Counted from the stretch's first letter, positions 35,247 to 46,540 are shown. The stretch: DNA of 64,000 nt from Paracyclopina nana (GCA_019096065.1 JAGUCH010000002.1:1748501-1812500); one strand, 5' to 3'. Notes: generated from the sequence alone by a model not told the origin. Made by a program: numbers and translations.

Positions 35247-35875
35247 ACACAGTGGGGTCATCTCTTTGCGAAAAGTGGCGTTTGGCGGCAAAGTGAAAAA
35301 GTCTAGTGCTAAATTCCCTAGGCCTTTCAAACGTAGATTAAAGGCCTAGTTTTAAATTTTTTGGCTTGAATTGGTGATTTTTCATTGTAAAGTGCTTTAA
35401 AACACGGTTTTGGCAGCTATTACTGAGTTTGTTATTGTTTTGAAAATTCAAAAAGGGCCACTGAAGCCGGGAAAATGGGCTCAGTGAAAACTGTGATATC
35501 TCAAAATGGCGCCAAAATGTGCAAATAAAACTTTGTCATAATGATTTCAGGTAATCAACTGAATGTTTCATGCAAAAATTGTTGAGGAATTTTGAGGAGT
35601 AACGAGCAAATCAATATTTGAAAATGATCAAAAATAGCTTAACTTCAGGATCCCATTTTCGCGGAAAAATTGAGCGAATCGCAAATTTCCATTTATAGTA
35701 ATCATAATTTGTAATGTTACCAAAATTTAATTCTAATCCCACAATCATGATTGAATTGTTTTCGGCCTCGAAATTTCCAATTTTAAACAACCGCGTTTTC
35801 AGAGAGTTTGAATGATGCTGCCATTTCGCGAGATTTCCAAACGCCACTTTTTGCAACGGGATGTCCCCACTGTGC
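35247..35875. mobile_element. Foldback element 3
   Basis: Ends read CACAGTGGGG and CCCCACTGTG. Inverted arms of about 45 bp include AAAGTGGCGTTTGG, and weaker similarity runs further in. It lies between RNA-like units 2 and 3. Confidence 0.65.
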
Positions 35876-36857
35876 AAAAGACCGAATCCGAAGAAAAATT
35901 CAACAAAATTATTTTTGAAGTACCTGATATTTGCAAATATCTGCATAATATCGCTCAATATTTTGATCATAATATCGCAGGTGAACCAGGCCCTGCTTAT
36001 AATCACCCATATTTTCAAGCTTTTCACTGTAGAAACATAAATCATTCTGGTGGTCAATTTAATCAATTGCCGCTGCCCGTAGTCACGTGACAAGTTTCGC
36101 GCGAGAGTTTTTCCACAAATAATCGCGCCATCTAAGGAAAAAGTTCACCCCTTTATTGGTTTATTACACCTATGACAGCGGCTTTACATGAAAAGTGTCG
36201 CTTGGGCTCACGATGAGTCAATAATTCAAAACCCATTCAGTATAGGGAACAGCAGTTAGAATTGTGAATTATAGAGGGCGCTAGCATCGGCTAGTAAGCT
36301 CGCCGAATTCATCGCGCTCGTGTTCTTTCCCGCTCATTGATTGGCTGAAAACAGATTAAAAAAGTGCTTTAAAGTAACTCTGGGATTTTTCCCTACACAA
36401 TTATGATTTATGAAAAACTTAAGAAAAGAAAAAGTATGAAGAAAGAACTGATTAATTTTTGACGTTTTGGAAGTAAATTCTTAGTTCTACCATAAACTAA
36501 GTATAGGGTACGCAGACCGGAAAATACTAGACAAAATTGCTTACAGAGGGTGCAGCGATGGATTATCCCCCTTATTGTTATTCCCCTAATAACTTCAATT
36601 AAAATTGTGATTAGAAAATTGAATTTTAACCCAACTATTTTTGCATTTTTAGAGTTTTATTTTACGATAATATAACTCATAAAATTCTAGCCTGGCATTT
36701 GGTAAGCTTGAGCCCCAATTTAAAATTTGCAAGAAAGGGTATACCATTTCTAATTTCTTTAAGCGATCATGCTTGTTAGCTCATATTCTCACGAATCATA
36801 AGTGAAATTCAATTAATCAAAACGTTTTACTAGCGGTTTCGTGCAAAGTTTTCTTGA

Positions 36858-37216
36858 CAGAGGGCGTGCTGAGCCAGATTGGTGTGTTTACCATCAAGTT
36901 TGAGACAAATTAAGAAAGTAAGTTGCAGTTAGTTATTCTTTTCGGGATTAAACAATTTCTATGAAAATAGCCATTGATCATAATGGGTGCCTTAAAAGGC
37001 CTCAACTCTATTAGCAGACTTTTATGGAGTCAAAGTCAGTTTCTTATCAAAAATTAATTAAAAAAATACCTTGTAAAATATTTCACAATTCGAAATATTT
37101 TATTATCATCATGGCATTCTGACATAACAAATATATCTTTCGCCTTTTACTAAAGATATCTGTGTTAGAGTGCGTCTTCATGAATTGGTGTATTTTTACA
37201 GCTTCAAAGTGGAAGC
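36858..37216 (+). ncRNA. Structured RNA-like unit, copy 3 of 4
   Basis: The CAGAGGGCG box is at 36858. Helix A is 37114-37124 (GCATTCTGACA) with 37163-37173 (TGTTAGAGTGC): a T-A pair of other copies is here G-U. Helix B is 37133-37140 with 37152-37159 (ATATCTTT/AAAGATAT): an A-T pair is here T-A, a compensatory change. The loop is unchanged. Helix C is GCTTC/GAAGC at 37201-37205 and 37212-37216. Confidence 0.6.
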
Positions 37217-37351
37217 ATTTATTAATGAAACTATACTCTATTGATTCTTTTGTATATTTGGTTAGAATCATGGTGATATCATTGACAATTGACAACCATT
37301 TTACTTAAAAATATCCCAATATTGTTTTCTTTTTATCGATTGAAACGGTCT

Positions 37352-38062
37352 CAGGGCAAAGGTCCCCAAGGGCAAATGTCCCCGAGGGCAAAAGTCCCCA
37401 AGGGCAAAAGTCCCCAAGGGCAACAGTCCCCGAGGGCAAAAGTCCCCAAGGGCAAAAGTCCCTAGGGGCAAAAGTCCCTAAGGGCAAAAGTCCTTGGGGG
37501 CAAAAGTCCCCAAGGGCAAAAGTCCCTAGGGGCAAAAGTCCCTAAGGGCAAAAGTCCTTGGGGGCAAAAGTCCCCAAGGGCAAAAGTCCCCAAGGGCAAA
37601 AGTCCCCAAGGGCAAAAGTCCCCAAGGGCAAAAGTCCCCAAGGGCAAAAGTCCCCAAGGGCAAAAGTCCCCAAGGGCAAAAGTCCCCAAGGGCAAAAGTC
37701 CCCAAGGGCAAAAGTCCCCAAGGGCAAAAGTCCCCAAGGGCAAAAGTCCCCAAGGGCAAAAGTCCCCAAGGGCAAAAGTCCCCAAGGGCAAAAGTCCCCA
37801 AGGGCAAAAGTCCCCAAGGGCAAAAGTCCCCAAGGGCAAAAGTCCCCAAGGGCAAAAGTCCCCAAGGGCAAAAGTCCCCAAGGGCAAAAGTCCCCAAGGG
37901 CAATAGTCCTCAAGGGCAAAAGTCCTAAGGGCAAAAGTATCTAAGGGCAAAAGTGTCCATGGGCAAAAGTTTCAAGGGCAAAAGTCTCCATGGGCAAAAG
38001 TTCAATGGGCAAAAGTACCAAGGGCAAACGGCCAAGGGCAAACAGCCAAGGGCAAAAGGGAC
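37352..38062. repeat. 16-bp minisatellite, about 44 copies
   Basis: The unit is CAAGGGCAAAAGTCCC. The centre (about 37567-37890) is some twenty near-identical copies, and both edges are degenerate. On the left a 64-bp set of four variant units is duplicated (37441-37566). Long open frames on both strands through the array are artefacts of its repeat length. Similar sequence (CGATTGAAAC.GT.CTC) flanks the array on both sides. Confidence 0.95.
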
Positions 38063-38562
38063 GCAGCCGATTGAAACAGTTCTCGATTTGATGAGTTGTG
38101 TATGTATTACTTAAGAAAGAGATATTACGAGGAATTTAGATGACACAAACCTTTTAATGGAATTGCTTCGATTTTTGGCTATAATTTCCTAGTGTCTTCT
38201 TAAAACTGAAGATTTCTTAGCTTAAAACATGAGTAATTTGCTATCATTGGAAGACATTCATGAAACCTGGCAGATGTAAGAGAACTTTTTGCCACAAACT
38301 TAGAAGTTCATTTTTAATTTGGAGTTGCGCGTAGAACATGTAGGTGATTTTGAAATCAAAATTACTTATGGCTTTATTTTTATCATTTTTGCAAATACTG
38401 CCAAGTTTTCAGGAAAAATGCGAAAAACGCGATTCCCCTCAGCTACGCCGCTGCGTTGAGACTGGCTCACTTTTCACAATAGGGGGCGCTGGTTACCCTC
38501 GACGACAGGCACTATAAACCTTAGCGCCAACAAAATAAACGTTTTTTGAGAGCCTGCCTTCG

Positions 38563-38910
38563 CAGAGGGCGTGCGCGTCAAATTATTTTAATAATTTACA
38601 ATCATTAGGAGTAAAATCAATTTTAATTGCAACCTTATCTCAACTAAGGAAAGAGTAAATTGTCATTAAAAAAGCTAGCAAATCCTATTTCATGCCCTTG
38701 TCATCTAAATACTAACACTTACTATGGCATACAAATTTGTTTTTCAAAGGCTTTTTAAATTATCGTTATCTTTGAAATCCTAAATTAAAATTTACGTCTC
38801 ATATCAATGCATTCTTACTTAACATTTAAATCTTTCGCCTTTTACTAAAGATTTCTGAGTGTGAGTGCTGAAGTGATGTAATTTTATTTCTGCAGCTCCT
38901 TCATGGAGCT
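38563..38910 (+). ncRNA. Structured RNA-like unit, copy 4 of 4
   Basis: The CAGAGGGCG box is at 38563. Helix A is 38809-38819 (GCATTCTTACT) with 38858-38868 (AGTGTGAGTGC). Its terminal A-T pair in other copies is here T-A, a compensatory change, and there is one T-T mismatch. Helix B is 38828-38835 with 38847-38854 around the invariant loop. Helix C is AGCTCC/GGAGCT at 38894-38899 and 38905-38910. Confidence 0.6.
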
Positions 38911-39560
38911 TTATAAAATAGTTTTTTAACTTTTGTTGTTTAAATAATTCTAATGATTTATAAGTTTAAGTCCTACGAATTAAATTATAATAAGAATCGA
39001 TAATGAAAAAAGTTCTTTGAAATTATTATCAGTTATGTAGTAAATGTCTTACTAGTTTGTTGACTGAGTCAATATATGATTACTTCAAAATTGGGCACAT
39101 AGCAGAGTAACAGTAAAAAGCAACCTTGAAATCTTACACCTATGGTAATCAGGATCGCGTTTTAGCTCGACAATTCACAAGGCCAAACCGGCTTCGACCT
39201 GTTTTTCAGGTGGGCAGAGAATCCTGAGGGCGATCATTAAGCGATCCAGGAAGACTACAACCATCACCCTCGGGCCAGGAATTAAGGTTGTTGCTACCAA
39301 ACCAGGAAGTAATGAGACCATTGGCGATTTAGAAATGATTTTGGACTGTTTTATTATTCTTTTTTTCCTTTGTAGCAGGACGTCTGGAAACTATCAAACA
39401 CTTCCAAATGTCTACCTCGTTTTTTGCGTGGGTTTTTTCCATAAGAGAAAATAGGTTTAAAGACATACAAGACATAAAAAAGCCAGGCTTAAAGCATGAA
39501 TCACAATTCTGGCATAAAGGGTGCCAGATTTCAACAATACGTGCAGATACTGCATGCATT

Positions 39561-40082
39561 CTACTGCTTGAGCAGAGTGCTCAAGGAGTCAGCGGGGTAT
39601 GGGCATCTGAGGTATTGCTGGACGCACACTTCGGGCTTCTTGTAGGATCCGGACTGGGCAGCCAATTGGTATTGGGCCTGGGCGTGGAGGGGGTCGACCT
39701 TGCCGTTGAAGCTCTTGAAGAGGTTGACGATCCTGGCCTCATCCTTGGTGAGCTCAGCCTCGGGCTTGGCGTGGACGTTGCAGACGAGGAGCTTGCCGCA
39801 GTCGGCGATGTCCACGGCGGCAATGGCGTCAAAAATGGGGCTCATGTCCAGGGTGGCAACCTCGGCTTCGCGGCGGCCTCGGCGGACTTGCTGGCGGTTG
39901 ATTTCGGCGATGGCAAGGGCCTCCTTGGCAATGGCGAGGGCGGCGAGGGCTCCGGCGGCGACGGCGACTTGGGATCCGGAGGCGACGAAGGCCGTCGTTC
40001 CCACGGTCAAGGTGATGGGGTCAAAGGCAAAGACGGCTGCGGCGCAGGCGACAATGGCGATGGCAATGGTGATCTTGTACAT
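39561..40082 (-). CDS. Secreted four-Cys protein, unknown function
   Basis: The whole coding sequence is one exon of 173 residues. It has a signal peptide (MYKITIAIAIVACAAAVFA), then a hydrophobic Ala-rich helix (residues 35-55). A basic patch (RRGRRE) comes next, which could be a processing site. The C-terminal domain has four Cys: DCGKLLVCNVHAK, then VCVQQYLRCPYP. I recall similar DCGKxLVC...C..CP proteins as uncharacterised, arthropod-restricted secreted proteins, but cannot name a family. A non-coding first exon is probable: TATAAATA at 40434-40427 (minus), a donor at 40327 and an acceptor at 40107 give a 221-bp 5'-UTR intron. That intron carries a CTCF-like motif at 40298-40317. Confidence 0.8.
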   Translation of the reverse strand: MYKITIAIAIVACAAAVFAFDPITLTVGTTAFVASGSQVAVAAGALAALAIAKEALAIAEINRQQVRRGRREAEVATLDMSPIFDAIAAVDIADCGKLLVCNVHAKPEAELTKDEARIVNLFKSFNGKVDPLHAQAQYQLAAQSGSYKKPEVCVQQYLRCPYPADSLSTLLKQ

Positions 40083-40426
40083 CTTGAGGGATGAGGTTTG
40101 CTTTTTCTACAAAAGTAACAACTGTTATTAGCATTGTTGTGGCTGAAATGGGGTTGTTTTCTTCGTTTTGGCGGAAAAAGCGCGAGCTGCCAGGCTTGAA
40201 GAAAGTAAATCGGCCGGTTGCTCGGCGAAAACGCCTAAATGCTGCAGTAGCGTAAAAAGCCACATCTGGGAAAGTGGCAGTTCGGCAACGCTGCACAGTG
40301 GCGCCATCTAATAGTGGTTTATAGTACCTTTCGAGAAGAAGTAGAGGGCTTTGAATTGGCTTCCAAGTGATGGAACTCCGAACGAGGGTAGACTTGAATT
40401 GATGCTGGATGGTCAGGAGCCCGGCT

Positions 40427-40434
40427 TATTTATA
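40427..40434 (-). promoter_or_regulatory. TATA box of the four-Cys secreted protein gene
   Basis: TATAAATA on the minus strand. Transcription would start near 40403, give a first exon ending at 40328, and splice to 40106, 24 bases before the ATG. Confidence 0.55.
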
Positions 40435-42591
40435 CGTTTTCCAGGAAGATCACCTTGCGCGCGCACAACCTTCGGGCGATTTTGCGTCAGGCCGAACCGC
40501 GAGCAGCAACAGTGACGCAGAAAAGGAAGCTGAACGTACGCGCGTACACACAACAAAGCATTTCTGGTCTGTTACCTAAACTAGAGCTGTATCGATTATT
40601 CAACCATTTTATGGCTTCTGCATAATTACATTTATTTAGTGTAGCATATAATTTTAAAATTAACTTATAGGCTATTTTGGCTAATATAATGTCTAGTTTT
40701 TAACCAAATTCTTTTTTTGTATGAATTCTCAAGATTTTTCAGGTACGCATAAAAATCCAAATTTTTAGCCATGTTCAATTTTGAGTTATTTTGTCATTCA
40801 TTAATGTAAGTCGTAATTCTCAGTCTATGACTATTGTTTCATACAAAACCATTTCTTGGTCTGGGGGAGCCTACAACTGGCATGAATGGAGAGTTGAAGG
40901 TTGGTCAATTATTTTTTCAGAACGCAATTTCAAGCACCGTTACAAGATTGCCCCCTCAAACCATCGCCAATGATTTCAGCCAAAAATTGCCTTTTTTCCT
41001 TGTTGCCTTGAAATATGAAGCAAGAGCAAATTATGGATAACAACGAGAAGATTGATTAGCAATGTCAGCCACAACGACCGCAAGCGTAGCTTGGATAAAG
41101 ACAAAAAATCGTGTTTGCTGAAGCAAATTAAAATACGCTATAGCTACACATTTCAACTTTTGTTAAGGACAAATCTCAAGGTATTCAAGTCTTGGGATCT
41201 GATTAGCTGGCCAAAACCTAATGTTTAAGATAAAACTAATCTTTGAAAAATGCGTCATCCGTTTTGAAATATTTATCTATTATATCCAAATTACTGAAGA
41301 AAAAATTGGGTTTTTTGTGTCAATGTACTTTTGACTCTTTGGGTCACAAAGGAAAAAAGCAGGAAGACAAACCGTCGAAAATCTGGTCTGGTCAATCTGC
41401 TAAGCTCCACCCCTGCGCCCTTCAATAATTCCAACGTTTGGGGGTCGTTTGCTTCTGAACAGGTTTTTGCCTTTGTGCCATAACTGTAGCAAATGATGTG
41501 GACCCAAAATTCCCTCCAAATTCCATTTGGAAGGACAAAAACATGAAGCCATATTGCCGGACATTGCAACTTGCATGATTTAGAGAACTTGCTATATTTT
41601 ATGGCTTTGCTACGAGAATTTGCATACCACTGTTGCCATAATGAATGCACTTGTTGAACCTAAGTAATTCAAGATAAATGAGACCTGCATTTATGTTTCA
41701 GGTTTTGCGTTATTGAGCCTAGAATATTAAAAAAAATAACTTTTAATAATAACACGTCCATACCAAGCTCCAAAAGATTTTTTCGGGCCAAATAGGTTTC
41801 ATAAACTTCCTTGGTCCCTCTTTAAAAAGCCTTAATATAAAAATTACCCTTTTTTTTAGTTTTTGTTATTGTAAATCACATCTATGATTTCATTTCCTAA
41901 AATGAAGTATGTTATATTCTAGCCAATTTTTCCTATCTTTGCTATGCATCACCTTTTTTATGCACTTCCCTATTTTGGGTAACATTTTATGATTTTTGCT
42001 TTGACAGCTCGAACCAATTTAACTAATGAACAAAAAGACCCACCAACAATTGGCTTTCAAATGCTCAAATGACAAAAGCCCAAATAAAATTAACTGCTTT
42101 TGTGCATTTCAAGTTCCGAAGTCAAGCTGTCGATCTACTTTCGACCTTTTTTCGCGCCCCCCAAGATGCCTAGGAGAAAAAAGTCTCATTATGTGCAGAC
42201 GCCAGTATATCACGATGGGGCGAATCTCGATCATGTTAAAAATGCGCATGCGAGCACTTTGTCCAGTTTCTGGCCCAGTGTGATATGTGAGAGAAGAGCT
42301 GCAGCAGCAGCTACTAAGGTGGGTGGCCTAATAACAATTTTGATGGCTTTCTTTTCACTCTTCTGAGTAAGAACGGCGCGAGAGCTTTCCGAAAAGCTAA
42401 CTAAATGTAAAAAAGAGTGCATTATTCGGCTCTCCTGCTGAGACATGTTCAATATAGTATAAATACTGTATTTTTCTACGAAATGTACATAATGTACACA
42501 CATCAACTCTTTATGTAGAGAGTGAGAGACAACGAGCGCGTTTGTTGTTCACAAGTCGGATGAAAGGGGGGCAAGACTGATTAATGCCATT
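40435..42591. other. Intergenic, no gene called
   Basis: AT-rich. The best candidate is a basic open frame from an ATG at 42163 (MPRRKKSHYVQ...) ending at a possible donor near 42318, but no following exon is visible, so I do not call it. Confidence 0.5.
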
Positions 42592-45067
42592 TCACGACAT
42601 AATTTTCAGCTCTCTCTTCTTGAGTGGCCTCTTGCTCATGTACTTGTGCAAAATGTCTGAAACTCGAGATTTGTGCTCGAAAAGCTCCAGAGCGTGATCC
42701 TTGGATTCCTTGATTTGATCCTGAAATATGAATGCGAAAAGATATGAGTCAAAGTACGAATATCGCATTTTTCACTTCCCTCCTCACCTGAATCACTTTG
42801 CTCCGTTGAAGGTTGGCTTTGATTAGTTCGTGAATTTTGCCCACGTCCTTGGTGAGCTCATGCAGCGAGTGCTTGTCCAGCCTTTTTTGGAGGCCAGACA
42901 GCCGAGAGGTCAGCTCAGTCTCCACGTCAATTATGTCCTCCATTTGGGATGTCAGGTGGTAAATTTTCCAGCCATTGATTTTCTGAAATCACCCTGGGGA
43001 AATATTCGAAATTTGGACAGAAGAAGGCAGGTGTTTACCTGGTTTATATGCTTTTGGTTGGCTAGCTCGTTTACTGTCGGCCTTTGCTCCTCGCGAGGCC
43101 GCACATCGGAATGGCGAAGGAAGTGGTTGTGCCTCGACTTCCACGTGTGCCTATAGCTGTTCAGCAGGGACATGTGCGGCATGTCTTTGATGTAGTTCGA
43201 TTTGGGAGGCGAATCAGGCAAGTTGAGCTCCGCCGCGGCCGCATGCAACGGGAGTTGAGGCTTGGCCGTCTTGCGTTTCAGCTCCTTTTGCTGGTCTTCC
43301 CACTGCTGATCCGAGCCCGGTCGCACAGAGGTCGAAGTGAGCGTTTGCTTACGAGGCTTTTTCCGAGGACTGGGCTGCAGGTTGCTCTGCTCTTCTCCAC
43401 CTGACAAGTTGGCTCGATCCGCTGCCATTCCAGGGGAAGATGTGGCAGACAGCGTAGTGGATCCGGATGAGGAGCTGCCAGCATCGTCATTTCGACTGTC
43501 AGGTCGAGGAGGTGGCGTCTCTGAAATGGCAATGGATGCAACTATCTCATTTTTATCATATCAAGTTTACCTGGCATATTGACATCCCGATCCCCTTCAC
43601 GTCTCCTCAAAATACTGGGACGACTGGGAGAGCTGATCTTGTCATCGAGGCTTTGTGGAATAGGCTGGGGAATGCTGACGATCCTGGCCGATCCTTGGCC
43701 CCCAATCGACAAGGTCTTGGGAGCTGACGAGGAAGGGCCCAAAAGAGGGGCTTTAGTCAGATTGAGAGAGGACACCGGGCTGGACAAGTTGATGGCAACC
43801 GATTGGGTGGAAGGTGGAGGCCTGGCCAGATAGACAGGCACCGAGGTGTTGATGGCAGATCCCACAGTGGTCGTGATGGTGACCACGTTCTGCTGCGGAC
43901 ATACCCTTGCCACAGGAATAGCCTGGCTTGCAGGCTTGGCGGCGCTCGAGATGGGCGGGGCCGTTCCGTATGGCAAGGAAATGGATCGTTGCGACGAGTT
44001 GACAGGAATGGAAGTCTTTTGGATCGTCACTCCCTGAATATTGGTCGAGGGAGGGCCGGATGTGGCCGACCCAGGAACGCTGATGAGTTTACCTCCGCCT
44101 GTGATTGCTCGGGCTCCCATGGGGGCCAATGGCACATTGATTGAGCCCTGCGTGGTGAGCTGGAGAGGAGCGGGCAACACGGTCATCCTGGACGTAGCGG
44201 GCATCCCTCCACTTATCCGCATCGAGGGCTGGCCGCCAAGCGTGGGCTTCATTTGGTTGGAGGTGTTGATGGTGACCTGCTTGTAAATGCTGGGCTGGGC
44301 CGAGGATGAGGTAATGGGCAGAGGATTGCCCCCTACTTTCGGGCTTGAGCCGGGAGACTGCACCAGAGTCACTCGAACCGCGTCGGAGAAGGCTGTTGTC
44401 GTTCCGCTGGAAGAGGGGCGAAATGTCGCTGTGGCGGGACGAGTTGTCGCGCCTGAAGGGCCCCGAATTGTTGCCGAGGACATGGGCACCAGCTGAACAG
44501 GACCCGACTGGCCTGGATTGGCACCCGTTGTCAGCCTTGAGATATTCAGTAATATTTATATTTTATGAATATATATAATAGCAGTTGTTGTTACCTGATA
44601 CTTCCGCCTGGCGTCAGGGAAGGCCCGGTGCCGACAATTCCAGTTGTCGTCTTTATGTTTAGCGGGTAAGAGGTGGGAGGCCGAATAATTGTGGTGGCCG
44701 TGGCTCTCGGCATATTTCCGGGGAGAGGCGTGGCCTTGGAAGGCGGGTTGGATGTCAAAACGGTGACCTTGTTCATTACCGCTAGGTTCACTTGCTGGCC
44801 AACAGACGAGGCTTTAGGCACTGCCAAAAGGGGTGGCCGGCTGGGGCCCCTGATTTGAACAGGATTAGTGCTGAGAATGGCCACGCCTCCTGGCCGTGGT
44901 TGGTTGAGCGATGAGGGCCTCACGCTTGGGATGCGAAGAGGCTGTTTGGCTAAATCAACCGGCTGACTTTGCTCGTGCACATTCGAAACCTGAGAGTTGG
45001 TGGGCGTGGCCCCAGACGTGGACATGTTGATGGGCGTGCCGCCCGATCCTGGGAGGTTGGAGGCCAT
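42592..45067 (-). CDS. SAP130: SAP130, Sin3A-associated protein
   Basis: A subunit of the Sin3/HDAC co-repressor complex in the nucleus. Exons are 45067-44595, 44535-43571, 43520-43039, 42982-42788 and 42720-42592, giving 747 residues (human 1048). The first about 500 residues are low-complexity Ser/Thr/Pro/Val-rich sequence. The conserved C-terminal domain is clear: SPRKKPRKQ, then SLLNSYRHTWKSRHNHFLRH, RPTVNELANQKHINQKINGW, KIYHLTSQMEDIIDVE, and LIKANLQRSKVIQDQIKES. This region binds Sin3A and mediates repression. It starts 340 bp from the divergent ATXN7L3 gene, so the two chromatin genes probably share a promoter. Confidence 0.92.
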
Positions 45068-45407
45068 CCTTCACTTTTTCCGCACACTCGGATTCAGAAC
45101 TTGGCTTCTTTTTTATTTTGTGAGAATGATCGGAAAAAAGAACGGATCTTTAATTCAAATTATTCAACTTGGTACATTACAAACAAACATAAGTATGATC
45201 GTGGTTTTTGCAATATTCCTTTGATATTGTTTTTTTGTTTTAAAAATGAGGAAAAATTAATTGACTTCCCTGATTTATTTACTTGATATTTTTTGAGGCG
45301 TCGCTGAGACGATGCCTCAGATTGTGCTAACCGCTTACAATAAGTCCTTGATGTTTATTTGTCGTTATTTGGTATCAAAACAAATTCCGTAAAACTCGCG
45401 AAAACAG
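45068..45407. promoter_or_regulatory. Shared promoter region between SAP130 and ATXN7L3
   Basis: 340 bp separate the two start codons. It is AT-rich in the middle, with no TATA box in a fitting place for either gene and a CTCGCGAAAA motif near 45394. This fits a bidirectional housekeeping promoter. Confidence 0.5.
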
Positions 45408-46520
45408 ATGGAGAAACGAAGGCGGTCGGGTGGTGCGTCCGTTGCAATGACAAATCACGAGATGGAGACTTTAAGCAAACAAATCTACGAGGATTGCTTG
45501 GATGAGCTCATTCTCGGCGTCGCCTTTGATGTGCACAGATCAGTGAAAACGGGACTGTTTGCGGTTTTGGAGGTTGACTCCCCATCATTCAAGGACCAAG
45601 AATCGTCGTCAGCACTGACTCAAAACTTGGGCGTGGATGTGTTCGGCCAAGTCATATCGACAATGTTGGGCGTCCCAGCTCTGAAGAAACAGCCAGAATG
45701 CGTGTGCCCGAATTGTCAACGTAACTTGGCAGCATCCAGATTTGCTCCTCACTTGGAAAAGTGCATGGGCATGGGTCGCAATTCCAGCAGACTGGCCAGC
45801 CGAAGGTTGGCCACGAGCGGCAAAGAGGCCAACTACAGAGAGTCGGGCATGGACGAGGACGAGGATGATGAGGAGTGGATCGAACCTACCAAAGTGGCAT
45901 TGTCTAACAGGAGGAGGCATCGCGACAAAAATTCCCCCAGAAGAACCAAGACTTCCTCTCAAGTCGCCAAGTTGGGCTACACCAGCAAAAATGGAGGAGA
46001 CATATTTTTGGTGACAGCTTCAGATGGCTCGATTACTCCTCCTGCAAGCTATGACGTGCTGAGCATTGACGAGCGGTCTAATTTATTGGCATCCATTTGC
46101 GGCGTGATCACATCAGCTTCGAAAAAGATTTGTACACGGACCACGAGGTGTCCCATGCACACTGATGCACAACGAAGAGAGGTCCGCATTAGGTGGCTCT
46201 CGAACGAAGAAGAAACTCATGTAGACATAGACAGGTATATTTTTTCATAGAAGAAATCTCATTATTTCAAGCTATAACTCAATATGTATTTTGGCAGCTT
46301 TACTGAGGGAGACACAGCTGCCCTTCGAGAAAGCCTTGCTCAATTGTCAGGAGCTAGTTCCCCTGCGGAGTCGGTTGTGTCGACTAGTTCGAATCCCAGC
46401 GCAACATCTTCAATCAGAGGTGGCAGAAGGGAAAAATCACGTCGAGGCAAAAAGAAGGGCCATTCGGGGTCCTCTAAGAGCGCCAGTCGTGGTTCGACTC
46501 CTCCCTTAATGGCAGACTGA
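45408..46520 (+). CDS. ATXN7L3: ATXN7L3/Sgf11, SAGA deubiquitinase module subunit
   Basis: This subunit activates the Nonstop/USP22 deubiquitinase that removes ubiquitin from H2B. Exons are 45408-46234 and 46298-46520, giving 349 residues, close to human ATXN7L3 (about 350). Seen: an N-terminal helix (IYEDCLDELILGVAFDVHRS) that anchors to the module; the Sgf11 zinc finger CVCPNCQRNLAASRFAPHLE, followed by KCMGMGRNSSR, at about residues 100-128; an acidic linker; and an SCA7 domain with CGVITSASKKICTR and RCPMHTDAQRR near residues 225-260. The C-terminus is Ser-rich and basic. Its stop codon is only 20 bp from that of the convergent chitin-binding gene. Its polyadenylation signal (46608-46613) lies inside the other gene's coding exon. 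Confidence 0.93.
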
Positions 46521-46540
46521 AATGCATACCGCCTCATTTT

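Larger units (their letters stand above)
32040..39560. other. 7.5-kb region without protein genes
   Basis: No open frame here looks coding. The region holds four spaced copies of a structured RNA-like unit, all on the + strand, three foldback elements and a 16-bp minisatellite, each listed separately. It also holds the vein-like 5' upstream sequence. Confidence 0.7.

Noticed and set aside
37305-37950. Long open frames on both strands (repeating PLGTFALGDFCPW and KVPKGKSPQGQKS proteins)
   Set aside because: They are produced by the 16-bp minisatellite, which reads through all frames after 48 bp; there is no start, splice or domain evidence.
39408-40094. 228-residue Gly/Val-rich + strand frame
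   Set aside because: It is antisense to the secreted four-Cys protein gene, which has a signal peptide, TATA box and UTR intron.
42163-42318. Possible first exon starting MPRRKKSHYVQ with a donor-like end
   Set aside because: No compatible downstream exon on the + strand before the antisense SAP130 gene, so a gene cannot be supported.
43542-44496. Several + strand frames opposite SAP130
   Set aside because: They are shadows of the Ser/Thr-rich SAP130 exon; no splice-consistent model on that strand.
46381-46395. tRNA B-box-like AGTTCGAATCCCAGC
   Set aside because: It lies in the coding sequence of ATXN7L3 exon 2, and no A box or cloverleaf fits upstream.
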